A stretch of 64,000 nucleotides of DNA, taken from JANPCX01 sp031431125. GTDB lineage: Bacteria; Pseudomonadota; Gammaproteobacteria; Burkholderiales; Burkholderiaceae_C. The position numbers were made by a program, and so were the translations under genes. The stretch covers positions 1 through 64,000 of the forward strand of contig JANPCX010000071.1 of assembly GCA_031431125.1 (NCBI GenBank), in the 5' to 3' direction. Of the stretch, positions 51,276 to 59,382 are shown piece by piece (position 1 is the stretch's first letter; every line of letters begins with the position of its first letter). Below the pieces are notes generated by a model. That model saw nothing but the letters and a program-made list of their open reading frames with translations. It was not told the origin of the DNA and ran no database searches.

Positions 51276-51386
51276 CGCCGACGCCTGCTTGAATGCAGCT
51301 TTGTGTTGGCGCGGTCTGCGCCTGTGAAGGTTGCACCACTCGTTGAGACTTCTGGCTTGCCATGAAGTCCAAGCAAGTTCTCAACG
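51276..51386 (+). ncRNA. Structured leader RNA upstream of the RNA ligase
   Basis: Hairpin 1 pairs CGCCGACGC (51276-51284) with GTGTTGGCG (51303-51311) over 9 bp with two G-U pairs, plus an inner CTGC/GCAG stem. Hairpin 2 pairs CGTTGAGA-CTT (51341-51351) with AAG-TCTCAACG (51375-51386, one bulged base), with an inner GCTTG/CAAGC stem and a 10-base loop. Together they form a stable, non-coding leader before 51514. No known RNA family is recognised. Confidence 0.45.
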
Positions 51387-51513
51387 AACTGTGATCCCTC
51401 TACGCGACTCGTCTTGTTTGGCCTCGGCCAACGGATGTGACCCCCCGCGCCTACAAATTCGTCGGTTCCCCATCCCCATGGGCTCTGGGTCAGAAATGGC
51501 CAGGGCGACGAAT

Positions 51514-52416
51514 ATGCATCTCCAATCTATTCCCCTTCTCAAATACCCTCGAACACCGCACCTGGAAGGCTCTCGCTTGCAGCCGGGTGACGATGTCAGT
51601 GATCAAGTTCCGCTGCGCAGCCTGGCCGGGTGCCACGCCGTGCTTGAAGAGAAAATCGACGGTGCCAATGTGGGCATCTCCTTCAGCGGCGATGCAGAGT
51701 TGTTGCTGCAGTCGCGCGGGCACTACCTTGCCGGTGGTGGCAGCGAGCGCCAGTTCAATCTGCTCAAGTTGTGGGCACGCGCTCACGAGGAGCGTTTCCT
51801 CCACCTGCTTGAAGACCGATACGTGATGTACGGTGAGTGGGCCTTTGCCAAACACAGCGTTTGGTATGACGGCTTGCCGCATTACTTCAACGAGTTCGAC
51901 ATTTTTGATCGTGCGACCGAGCAGTTTTTGTCGACCCGCCGCCGGCATGAACTGCTTCATGCTGAACCGGTGTTGTCTGTGCCGGTTTTATATGAAGGCC
52001 CGATGCCGACGCAGCCGAAACTGTTGTGGAAACTGGTCTACCGTTCCTTGGCCAAGACCCGCGCCTGGAAGCAAAACTTCGAAGACGCGGTGGCCCGTGA
52101 AGATTTGCCGCTGGACTTGTGCTGGCGGCAAACGGACAAGTCGGACAAGTCTGAGGGCCTGTACCTGAAGATTGAAGACGACCAGCAGGTGCTCGCTCGT
52201 TACAAACTGGTGCGCCACGACTTCACCCAAACCATCCTGGATTCAGGTTCGCACTACGCACATCGGCCCGTGATTCCCAACCAATTGCATTCAGCGGTGG
52301 ACATCTACAGCCCCAGCTTGACCGCAACGTGGATGGACCTGGGATTGCAAACGGTACGAAGCCTGGACGAGTTGTCTGCGTTGCCCGTGAGCAGGTTCGA
52401 GGAGGGGCGATCATGA
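51514..52416 (+). CDS. ATP-dependent RNA ligase (Rnl2-like)
   Basis: A 300-residue ligase starting MHLQSIPLLKYPRTPHLEGS, with AGGG about 10 bases upstream; ATGs at 51478 and 51496 are weaker choices. The nucleotidyltransferase motifs are all present: I in EEKIDGANVGI (Lys47), III in YGEWAFAKHSVWYDGLPHYF, IV in EGLYLKIED and V in ARYKLVR. It seals 3'-OH/5'-phosphate ends, so it needs the end-healing enzyme encoded next. Its TGA overlaps the ATG of that gene. Confidence 0.9.
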   Translation: MHLQSIPLLKYPRTPHLEGSRLQPGDDVSDQVPLRSLAGCHAVLEEKIDGANVGISFSGDAELLLQSRGHYLAGGGSERQFNLLKLWARAHEERFLHLLEDRYVMYGEWAFAKHSVWYDGLPHYFNEFDIFDRATEQFLSTRRRHELLHAEPVLSVPVLYEGPMPTQPKLLWKLVYRSLAKTRAWKQNFEDAVAREDLPLDLCWRQTDKSDKSEGLYLKIEDDQQVLARYKLVRHDFTQTILDSGSHYAHRPVIPNQLHSAVDIYSPSLTATWMDLGLQTVRSLDELSALPVSRFEEGRS

Positions 52417-53558
52417 ACAGCACGACATGGAAATACATCGAGGCCTTGGCCCCGATACCCGGTGCTGTGCCCGACTTTCAGGCCTGTCTAGAGGCCTTCC
52501 CTGTCCTGGAGCACGCCAAGACCACACCGCAAGAGCCGAAGTACCTCGGCGAGGGCGATGTCTGGACCCACACCCGCATGGTGGTGCAAGCGCTGTTGCA
52601 GTTGCCTGAGTACACCCAGGGCACGCGCGAGGAGCAGTTGATCCTCTTCCTGGCGGCGCTGCTGCACAATGTCTCCAAACACAGCACGACGGTGGTCGAC
52701 CCCACCACAGGGGCCATTGGTCAGCCTGGGCATTCGGCGCGTGGTGCGGTGGACAGCCGCATCTTGCTGTGGGATGCGGGCGCGCCATTCCAACTGAGAG
52801 AGGCCATTTGTCGCATGATTGCGGTGCACCAATTGCCGTTCTACGTCATGGGCCAGCGGCGCAGTCGCCAGAGCCCAGAGTTCATCGTGCGCGAGTTGTC
52901 TTGGCAGCTGGACATTCGACTGCTTGCCGCGTTAGCCGAAGCCGACATGCGTGGGCGTATTTGTGCAGACATGCACAGCGTGCTGGACAACATCGAGCTG
53001 TTTCGCGAACTGGCGCGCCAGGAAGGTTGTTACGGCCAGCCACGTGCCTTTGTGGATGCCCACACACGGGTCAGCTACTTTCGAGGGGCGGATGTTCATC
53101 CCGACTATCCCTTGTTTCAGGAGCCGGGCTCAAAAGTGACGGTGATGTGTGGACTGCCCGCATCCGGCAAAGACACTTGGGTGGGCCTCCATCGCCCTCG
53201 GTTGCCGGTCGTGTCCTTCGATGACGCCAGGATGGAGCTGGGGTTGCGGCATGGAAAAAACGAAGGCCAGGTGGCACACCGCGCGGTCGACAAAGCCAAG
53301 GAGTTGCTTCGCAGCAAAGCCGCTTTTGTGTGGAACGCCACGCACTTGTCTCAGCAAATGCGCGACAAGACGCTGGACCTTTTGTATGCCTATGGTGCCG
53401 AGGTGGAGCTGGTCTATCTGGAGCGCCCGCGCGCTGAGTTGCTCATGCGCAATGGTCGGCGAGACACCTCACTGAGCAACAAGGCGCTGGAGGCCATGGT
53501 GCTGAAATGGGAGGTTCCGCTTCCCAGTGAAGCGCATCGCGTCAGTTATCTGGAATGA
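52413..53558 (+). CDS. HD-Pnk: HD phosphoesterase fused to 5'-polynucleotide kinase
   Basis: A 381-residue fusion with the layout of Runella HD-Pnk: an N-terminal HD-type domain (about 50-220) that removes 2',3'-cyclic or 3' phosphate, and a C-terminal kinase (about 238-370) with P-loop CGLPASGKDTW, SFDDARMELG and VWNATHLS-x-QMRDK. The HD motif reads LLHNVSK, so Asn86 replaces the metal-binding Asp; the later QHxxP-like and EADMRG residues are kept. GGAGGGG precedes the ATG, which overlaps the ligase stop. It prepares broken RNA ends for that ligase. Confidence 0.9.
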   Translation: MNSTTWKYIEALAPIPGAVPDFQACLEAFPVLEHAKTTPQEPKYLGEGDVWTHTRMVVQALLQLPEYTQGTREEQLILFLAALLHNVSKHSTTVVDPTTGAIGQPGHSARGAVDSRILLWDAGAPFQLREAICRMIAVHQLPFYVMGQRRSRQSPEFIVRELSWQLDIRLLAALAEADMRGRICADMHSVLDNIELFRELARQEGCYGQPRAFVDAHTRVSYFRGADVHPDYPLFQEPGSKVTVMCGLPASGKDTWVGLHRPRLPVVSFDDARMELGLRHGKNEGQVAHRAVDKAKELLRSKAAFVWNATHLSQQMRDKTLDLLYAYGAEVELVYLERPRAELLMRNGRRDTSLSNKALEAMVLKWEVPLPSEAHRVSYLE

Positions 53559-53591
53559 CCCGTGACCGCCGTGACTTCAGGCACTGCCGCC

Positions 53592-55169
53592 TCAGTGCCT
53601 GAAGTGCCTCACCCCTGTCAGCACCATCGCAATGCCGCGCTCATTGGCGGCAGCGATCACCTCGTCGTCACGTACCGAGCCGCCCGGTTGAATGACGCAG
53701 GTGGCACCGGCGTCGATCACCACGTCCAGGCCGTCGCGGAAGGGGAAGAAGGCGTCGCTGGCGACGGCGGAACCCTTCAAGGTGAGGGAGGCGTTCTCAG
53801 CCTTGATGCTGGCAATGCGGGCCGAGTCGATGCGGCTCATTTGCCCGGCACCCACGCCCAAGGTCATGCCGCCACCGCAGAACACGATGGCATTGCTCTT
53901 CACATACTTGGCCACCTTCCAGGCGAACATGAGGTCGTCCATTTGGGCGGGGGTGGGCTGTAACGTGGTGACCACTTTCAACTCGCTGCGTGACACCTCG
54001 CGGTTGTCTGCGCTTTGCAGCAACAGGCCCGAGCCCACCCGTTTCGCGTCCATGGCATTGCGGCCTTGTTTCCAGGCGCTGCTCGCGTTTCGGTCCACAC
54101 CATCGAGCGAAATTTTGAGCACCCGGGTGTTGGCTTTGGCGGCGAACACGGCGAGTGCTTCGTCGGTGTAACTCGGGGCGATCAACACTTCGACGAATTG
54201 TTTGGACACCAACTGGGCAGCCGCCAAGTCGACCACGGTGTTGAAGGCAATGATGCCGCCAAAGGCCGAGGTGGGGTCGGTCTTGAAGGCTTTGCTGTAG
54301 GCCTCAGCCGCCTGAGCGCCCACCGCCACACCGCAAGGGTTGGCGTGTTTGACGATGACGCAGGCCGGTGTGTCGAAACTCTTCACGCATTCCCAGGCCG
54401 CGTCGGCGTCGGCAATGTTGTTGTAGCTCAGTTCTTTGCCCTGCAACTGCACAGCGGTGACGAGGGAGCCGGGCGCGGGGTGCAGGTCGCGGTAGAAAGC
54501 CGCGGCTTGGTGTGGGTTCTCGCCATAACGCAGGTCTTGCAGTTTGATGAAGCTGCCGTTGCTTTGGCCGGGGAATTCGCTGTGGCTGCCATCGGCTTGC
54601 AGGCGCGAGAGGTAGTCGCTGATGGCCGCGTCGTATTGCGCGATGCGATTGAAGGCAGCCACAGACAGCGCGAACTTGGTTTCCTTCTTGATGCCACCCG
54701 CCTTGAGTTCAGCCAGCACCTGAGGGTATTGCGAGGCGTCGGTGAGCACAGCCACGTCTTTCCAGTTTTTCGCGGCAGAGCGCACCATGGCCGGGCCACC
54801 GATGTCGATGTTTTCAATCGCATCTTCCAACGTGCAACCGGGTTTGGCCACAGTGGCTTCAAAGGGGTAGAGGTTGACCACCAACACATCTATGGGCGAG
54901 ATGTCGTGCTGCTCAATGGCCGCCACATGCTCGGGGTGGTCGCGCCGCGCGAGCAGGCCGCCGTGGATCATGGGGTGCAAGGTTTTGACGCGGCCGTCCA
55001 GCATTTCAGGAAAACCCGTGTGGTCGGCCACCTCGGTGACGGGCAGGCCGGCTTCGCTCAAGAGCTTCGCCGTGCCTCCGGTAGACAGCAGCTGAACGCC
55101 GAGCTGGTGCAGCTCGCGTGCGAAGTCGAGGATGCCGGTTTTGTCGGAGACGGAGAGGAGGGCGTACAT
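53592..55169 (-). CDS. purH: Bifunctional AICAR transformylase / IMP cyclohydrolase PurH
   Basis: A 525-residue enzyme for the last two steps of IMP synthesis. The start MYALLSVSDKTGI is preferred over upstream frame. The MGS-like cyclohydrolase domain (1-195) has STGGTAKLL and the FPEMLDGRVKTLHP box. The transformylase domain has VKHANPCG near 260. The 3' end is duplicated at 49102. fis and dusB lie upstream in the same direction, the usual betaproteobacterial order. Confidence 0.96.
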   Translation of the reverse strand: MYALLSVSDKTGILDFARELHQLGVQLLSTGGTAKLLSEAGLPVTEVADHTGFPEMLDGRVKTLHPMIHGGLLARRDHPEHVAAIEQHDISPIDVLVVNLYPFEATVAKPGCTLEDAIENIDIGGPAMVRSAAKNWKDVAVLTDASQYPQVLAELKAGGIKKETKFALSVAAFNRIAQYDAAISDYLSRLQADGSHSEFPGQSNGSFIKLQDLRYGENPHQAAAFYRDLHPAPGSLVTAVQLQGKELSYNNIADADAAWECVKSFDTPACVIVKHANPCGVAVGAQAAEAYSKAFKTDPTSAFGGIIAFNTVVDLAAAQLVSKQFVEVLIAPSYTDEALAVFAAKANTRVLKISLDGVDRNASSAWKQGRNAMDAKRVGSGLLLQSADNREVSRSELKVVTTLQPTPAQMDDLMFAWKVAKYVKSNAIVFCGGGMTLGVGAGQMSRIDSARIASIKAENASLTLKGSAVASDAFFPFRDGLDVVIDAGATCVIQPGGSVRDDEVIAAANERGIAMVLTGVRHFRH

Positions 55170-55279
55170 GGTGTGCTTTCGGTGAAATCGGAACAACGCT
55201 GTCAATGTGGTTTTGAATTCTCGTCCTTGCCTCAAAGGCGGGGACGACGTTTACAAGATCGACGGTAAAAAACGAAGCT

Positions 55280-55525
55280 TCACTTCACCAGCTTGTGCTC
55301 GACGAGCTTGCGCCGCAGCGTATTGCGGTTGATGCCCAACCACTCAGCGGCGCGGCTTTGGTTGCCTTCGGCTTTTTTCATCACCACATCGAGCAATGGT
55401 TTTTCCACCACGCGAAGGATCATGTCGTACATGGCGCTGGGCTCGACGCCGCGCAGGTCTTTGAAGTAGCTCTCCAAGCTGTCGCGGATGCACTCTTCGA
55501 TGTGTTTTTTGTTTTGGTTGCTCAT
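55280..55525 (-). CDS. fis: Nucleoid protein Fis
   Basis: An 81-residue Fis homolog, shorter than the 98-aa E. coli protein. The C-terminal helix-turn-helix QSRAAEWLGINRNTLRRKL is well conserved, and the beta-hairpin region is shortened as in other betaproteobacteria. It binds DNA as a dimer and influences rRNA, recombination and nucleoid structure. It lies between dusB and purH on one strand. Confidence 0.94.
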   Translation of the reverse strand: MSNQNKKHIEECIRDSLESYFKDLRGVEPSAMYDMILRVVEKPLLDVVMKKAEGNQSRAAEWLGINRNTLRRKLVEHKLVK

Positions 55526-55548
55526 GGCAATCAGTCAGGTTCTAAAAA

Positions 55549-56604
55549 TCAGGCCTGCAGCAGACCGTGTGCATCGTTGGCTGCTGCACTGAGGCGGGTC
55601 TGGGGAAGCAAATGGTGGGCATCGGCCAACTCGTCGAACCACAGGCCCAGTCGGTGCAACTGCGCCTGGCTTGAGTCCAGCAAATTCATCTCATCGCGGA
55701 ACAGCTCACCGCCGGGCAGGCCGCGCACAGCCCAGCCGATGTGTTTGCGTGCAGTGCGCACGCCAGTGTGTTCGCCGTAAAGGCTGTAGTGGTCGTGCAG
55801 GTGTTCAATCAGCCAGGCCTTGGCCTGCAGCACCTCGGGCGCAGACAGGTGTTCGCCAGTGGCCAAGAAGTGGTTGATCTCGCGGAAGATCCAGGGGCGG
55901 CCTTGCGCGGCGCGGCCTATCATCAAAGCGTCGGCTTTCGTGTAGGCCAAGACGTCGCGGGCTTTTTCGGGGCTGTGAATGTCGCCGTTGGCCACCACCG
56001 GAATGCGCAACGCGGCTTTCACGGCGGCCACGGTGTCGTATTCGGCAAAACCTTTGTAGCCTTGCTCGCGGGTGCGACCATGCACGGTGACCATGGCCAC
56101 GCCAGCGCTTTCTGCGGCGCGGGCCAAACGCAGGGCGTTGCGCTCGGCATCGCACCAGCCGGTGCGCATCTTCAAGGTGACAGGCACGTTGTGCGGTGTG
56201 CAGGCGGCGACCACGGCTTCAATGATTTCGAGCGCCAGCGGCTCGTCTTGCATCAAGGCCGAGCCTGCCCATTTATTGCAGACTTTTTTGGCCGGGCAGC
56301 CCATGTTGATGTCGATGATTTGCGCGCCACGGTCGATGTTGTACGCGGCCGCCTCGGCCATCATGGCCGCCTCGGTGCCTGCAATTTGCACCGAGATCGG
56401 CGCGACTTCACCCTCGTGGTTGGCGCGGCGGCTGGTTTTCAGCGAGTTCCACAGGTCTTTGCGCGAGGTCACCATCTCGCTGACCGCATAAGCCGCGCCC
56501 AGGCGTTTGCACAGCTGGCGAAACGGCCGGTCCGTCACCCCGGCCATGGGGGCGACAAACAGCCGGTTGGCGAGCGCGATGTGGCCAATGTGCAGGGCGG
56601 TCAT
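55549..56604 (-). CDS. dusB: tRNA dihydrouridine synthase DusB
   Basis: A 351-residue flavoenzyme. The start MTALHIGHIALANR is chosen over an upstream ATG. FMN-site and active-site signatures are clear: PMAGVTDRPFRQLCK, NMGCPAKKVCNKWAGSA with the catalytic Cys, VTLKMRTGW, VHGRTREQGY, NGDIHSPEKA and IGRAAQGRPW. It reduces U to D in tRNA. It is the first gene of the dusB-fis-purH run. Confidence 0.95.
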   Translation of the reverse strand: MTALHIGHIALANRLFVAPMAGVTDRPFRQLCKRLGAAYAVSEMVTSRKDLWNSLKTSRRANHEGEVAPISVQIAGTEAAMMAEAAAYNIDRGAQIIDINMGCPAKKVCNKWAGSALMQDEPLALEIIEAVVAACTPHNVPVTLKMRTGWCDAERNALRLARAAESAGVAMVTVHGRTREQGYKGFAEYDTVAAVKAALRIPVVANGDIHSPEKARDVLAYTKADALMIGRAAQGRPWIFREINHFLATGEHLSAPEVLQAKAWLIEHLHDHYSLYGEHTGVRTARKHIGWAVRGLPGGELFRDEMNLLDSSQAQLHRLGLWFDELADAHHLLPQTRLSAAANDAHGLLQA

Positions 56605-56687
56605 GAAAAGCGGGGGGAGGGGATTGCCTAAAAAGGAGGCAGGAGTATAGCGGCGTCCCGTCACCGGGGCCACCCATAATCTGAAGC

Positions 56688-57182
56688 ATGACTGCTTGGA
56701 TTGAATCTGCTCTCGCTGCGCTGCTCGCCGCCTTGGCCTTGCCGCAATTTGGTTTGTCCACCGTGTTTGTGGTGGCCTTTATTTCAGCCACCCTGTTGCC
56801 CATGGGCTCAGAGCCGGCGGTTTTTGGTCTGATCAAACTCAACCCGGATCTGTTTTGGCCTGCCATCTTGGTGGCCACGGCAGGCAATACCTTGGGCGGT
56901 GCTGTGAGCTGGTGGATGGGCTTGGGCGCTGAAAAAGTTTATGAACGCGCCACGGGAAAAACAGCAGAACACCGCGCACTGGCCTGGTTGCAGCGGTTTG
57001 GCCCCAAGGCTTGTTTGTTGTCGTGGTTGCCTGTGGTCGGTGACCCGCTGTGTGCGCTGGCCGGGTGGCTGCGACTGCCATTTTGGCCCTGCGTTTTTTA
57101 CATGGCCATCGGCAAATTCTTACGTTATGTGACGATGACGACCGCGCTCTTGTGGGTGTTCCCCGGGCAATTCAACCCTTGA
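56688..57182 (+). CDS. YqaA-family inner-membrane protein (DedA-like)
   Basis: A 164-residue protein with about four membrane segments (ALAALLAALALPQFGLSTVFVVAF, PAILVATAGNTLGGAVSWWMGLG, PKACLLSWLPVVGDPLCALAGWL, PCVFYMAIGKFLRYV). GNTLGG and the PVVGDPLCALAG box are the signatures of YqaA/DedA-type proteins, thought to move or scramble lipids. It points away from dusB and converges on the patatin gene, with 11 bases of 3' overlap. Confidence 0.85.
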   Translation: MTAWIESALAALLAALALPQFGLSTVFVVAFISATLLPMGSEPAVFGLIKLNPDLFWPAILVATAGNTLGGAVSWWMGLGAEKVYERATGKTAEHRALAWLQRFGPKACLLSWLPVVGDPLCALAGWLRLPFWPCVFYMAIGKFLRYVTMTTALLWVFPGQFNP

Positions 57183-58470
57183 TGGTTCTGCGCTTGGATG
57201 CTGGCGGGGAAGTCACTGGCAGCGCGGCTTCCAAGTCACCCAGCACCGCCTCCAATTGTTTCACCGCCGCGCCGACCCGCAGTGAAGTCCCCTTGGCCTG
57301 AGCTTGAAACGGTCGCGGCTTGCGCCGTTTCTCCAGCAAGTAACGGTGCGGGTCGTCCAGCACTTCGCTGTTCAAGGCAACACCATGGTGGGCCAGCAAG
57401 GGTGCCAGGGTGGCACGGCGCTGGCGTAATTGCTGGCGCGTTTGTTGGTAGGCATGTTCGGCCAACTCGTGGCGCTGGGTGTAGCTGAAGGTGTTGGCCA
57501 AAAAGAGCTGAGGATCGCGGTGGTCGGGCTCGAACAGCACGATGGCGGTGTCGGGGTAGGTTTGCTCATACCCTTTGAGGCCAATGTCTAAACGCGAATG
57601 CACCAAGGTGCGGAAGGTTTGTGACAGCACCACGGGCAAGCCAGCGTCGACCAGTTTCGGAATGCGCCCACGGCCTTTGGAAAGCACACGGTGCTGGGGC
57701 GCAATGGACGCATCGTAGGGGACCAGGGGGTTGAGGCAAATCAGCAAGTCCAGCCCTTGCTCCAACAACACCGACGCGTGCAGCGTTTTCTTCAGCACGC
57801 CATCCACATAGTGGTGGCCGTTGATTTCCACGGGCGGATACAGACCAGGCAAAGCCGCGCTGGCTTGTACGGCTTTGGAGATGGGCACGGCGTCATGGCC
57901 TGGTAGACCAAACGGCACGCTCTCGCCGGTGTTTAAATCGGTGGCCACCACGACCAACTGCCGCTTGAGCTCGCGGAAATCATTGCTGCGGCCGGGCAGT
58001 GAAAACAGGCGGCGCAACTGCGTATCTATTGCGTCGTTGGAAAACAAACCCGTGGGCAAGGCCCGCGCCACGCGTTCAAAACCGGTGGCCATCGATCCGC
58101 CCGAGGCGAGGTATTCAAACCAAGCCTGCCCCATCAACATCGGCAGTTGAGCCAAACGCTGCATGATTTCAAGCCAAGCGGGTTGCAGCAGCAGCGAGGG
58201 CTCAAATACGTCGTGCGATGGCCCAATGTTCTCAATGAAGGCGTCACACAACTCACGCGGGGTTAAGCCGTTGGCCAACCCCGAGGCGATGAAGCCGCCC
58301 GATGAGACGCCGACATAACCTTGCAAGTCGTTGAAATCAATCCCTTGCAGGGCATCGTCCAAGGCGCACATCGCGCCTATCTCATAGATGGCGCCCAGCG
58401 GCCCGCCACCCGCCAAGGCCAGGCCGATGCGCGGGGAGGTTGAGCGTTTCTTGCCCGCCTTGGCTGCCAT
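57172..58470 (-). CDS. Patatin-like phospholipase
   Basis: A 432-residue lipid acyl hydrolase of the patatin fold. GGGPLGAIYEIG gives the oxyanion loop, GVSSGGFIAS the nucleophile Ser elbow (G-x-S-x-G), and YVDGVL the Asp of the dyad. No signal peptide. Bacterial members act on phospholipids or neutral lipids. The phasin gene 6 bases upstream suggests a link to storage granules. The N-terminus (KKRSTSPRIGLALAGGG) is typical. Confidence 0.9.
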   Translation of the reverse strand: MAAKAGKKRSTSPRIGLALAGGGPLGAIYEIGAMCALDDALQGIDFNDLQGYVGVSSGGFIASGLANGLTPRELCDAFIENIGPSHDVFEPSLLLQPAWLEIMQRLAQLPMLMGQAWFEYLASGGSMATGFERVARALPTGLFSNDAIDTQLRRLFSLPGRSNDFRELKRQLVVVATDLNTGESVPFGLPGHDAVPISKAVQASAALPGLYPPVEINGHHYVDGVLKKTLHASVLLEQGLDLLICLNPLVPYDASIAPQHRVLSKGRGRIPKLVDAGLPVVLSQTFRTLVHSRLDIGLKGYEQTYPDTAIVLFEPDHRDPQLFLANTFSYTQRHELAEHAYQQTRQQLRQRRATLAPLLAHHGVALNSEVLDDPHRYLLEKRRKPRPFQAQAKGTSLRVGAAVKQLEAVLGDLEAALPVTSPPASKRRTIKG

Positions 58471-58475
58471 CGGCT

Positions 58476-58997
58476 TCAGGCAGCCCTACGAGCGGTCTTT
58501 TTGGCTGCGGGTTTGGCGGCCTTTTTTGCCGCGGGTTTTGTCACTGTGGCGGGTTTCGCCTTGGACAATTGCGCCACTTGTTTGCTCAGCGCATCAATGC
58601 GGGCAATCAGCACATTCACGTCTTTGGCCGATGGAACACCCAGTTTGTTCAGCGAACGGGCCACACGTTCTTCAAAAATCGACTCCAGCTTGTCCCATTG
58701 CTGGCCTGCTTTGGCGCCCACTTCACCGGCCATGCTGGCCATGTTGGACACCTTGCTCGTGACCTCGGAAATTTTTCCTTCGGCCACAGACTGTGTCTTG
58801 CGCTGCAAAGAGACACCTTCTTTCACCAAGGTTTCAAACACTTTCCCGCCTTCGGCCTGGGCCTTGGCAAAGGCACCCATGCCGGCCAGCCAAATTTGTT
58901 GGGCCGACTCTTTGACGGCCCCAGCCAAGGCGCTGTCAAAACCGGATTTGCTGCTGGCGGCTTGTTTGTCTGCCATCTGTTTGAGTTTTTTGACCAT
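58476..58997 (-). CDS. Phasin-family polyhydroxyalkanoate granule protein
   Basis: A 173-residue protein with the PhaF/PhaI-type layout: an amphipathic helical part (1-125) with QQIWLAGMGAFAKAQAEGGKVFETLV and VNVLIARIDALSKQVAQL, followed by a Lys/Ala/Pro-rich histone-like tail (KPAAKKAAKPAAKKTARRAA). The first part coats PHA granules and the tail binds DNA. It is translated in the same direction as, and 5 bases from, the patatin gene. Confidence 0.9.
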   Translation of the reverse strand: MVKKLKQMADKQAASSKSGFDSALAGAVKESAQQIWLAGMGAFAKAQAEGGKVFETLVKEGVSLQRKTQSVAEGKISEVTSKVSNMASMAGEVGAKAGQQWDKLESIFEERVARSLNKLGVPSAKDVNVLIARIDALSKQVAQLSKAKPATVTKPAAKKAAKPAAKKTARRAA

Positions 58998-59382
58998 GGT
59001 GATGAGTCCTTTGTAGGGTTAAAGAAGAGAACAACCTGGGCGACTATAGGCAGCCGGGTTGGAGGGCGCACCCTAGATTTCTAGTGAGTTGCTTCTACAA
59101 ACAGCAAGCCAAGAAACGGCGGTTGAACGCGCCCGAGCGCCCCGCAGCGCGGCCCACTCGGGTGTGTGGCGCTTTCACCTCGCCGGTCCCTGGGGCGTGG
59201 GCAGAACTCTTTGCATTGACAGGGTGGTGCGAGCGCAAGAAAGCGATCAACTGCCATTTCTTGGGTGACACCTGGGGTAAGCGCGCAGCGCCAGAACCGA
59301 GATTTGGATGAAGAATGCATGTCTACAAAGCTTGGTGGCAGGCCAGCGGGCCGCACCACCACACAACAGCACAGGAGATCTC
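58998..59382. other. 385-base gap between phasin and acyl-CoA reductase genes
   Basis: This gap holds the MITE-like element at 59109-59264 and presumably the phasin promoter on its left side. An AGGAGA lies 8 bases before the ATG of the reductase at 59383. Nothing else is visible. Confidence 0.5.
59109..59264. mobile_element. MITE-like element, second copy
   Basis: The left end CCAAGAAACGGCGGTTGAACGC (59109-59130) and the reverse complement of the right end (59243-59264) differ at 3 of 22 positions. The ends match the element at 39658-39895, as does an internal GCGCTTTCACC. It is 156 bases, shorter by an internal difference, and has no ORF. Confidence 0.65.

Noticed and set aside
54015..55268. 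Plus-strand frame of 417 codons opposite purH
   Set aside because: purH is certain on the other strand, and the His/Val/Gly-rich product is an antisense artefact.
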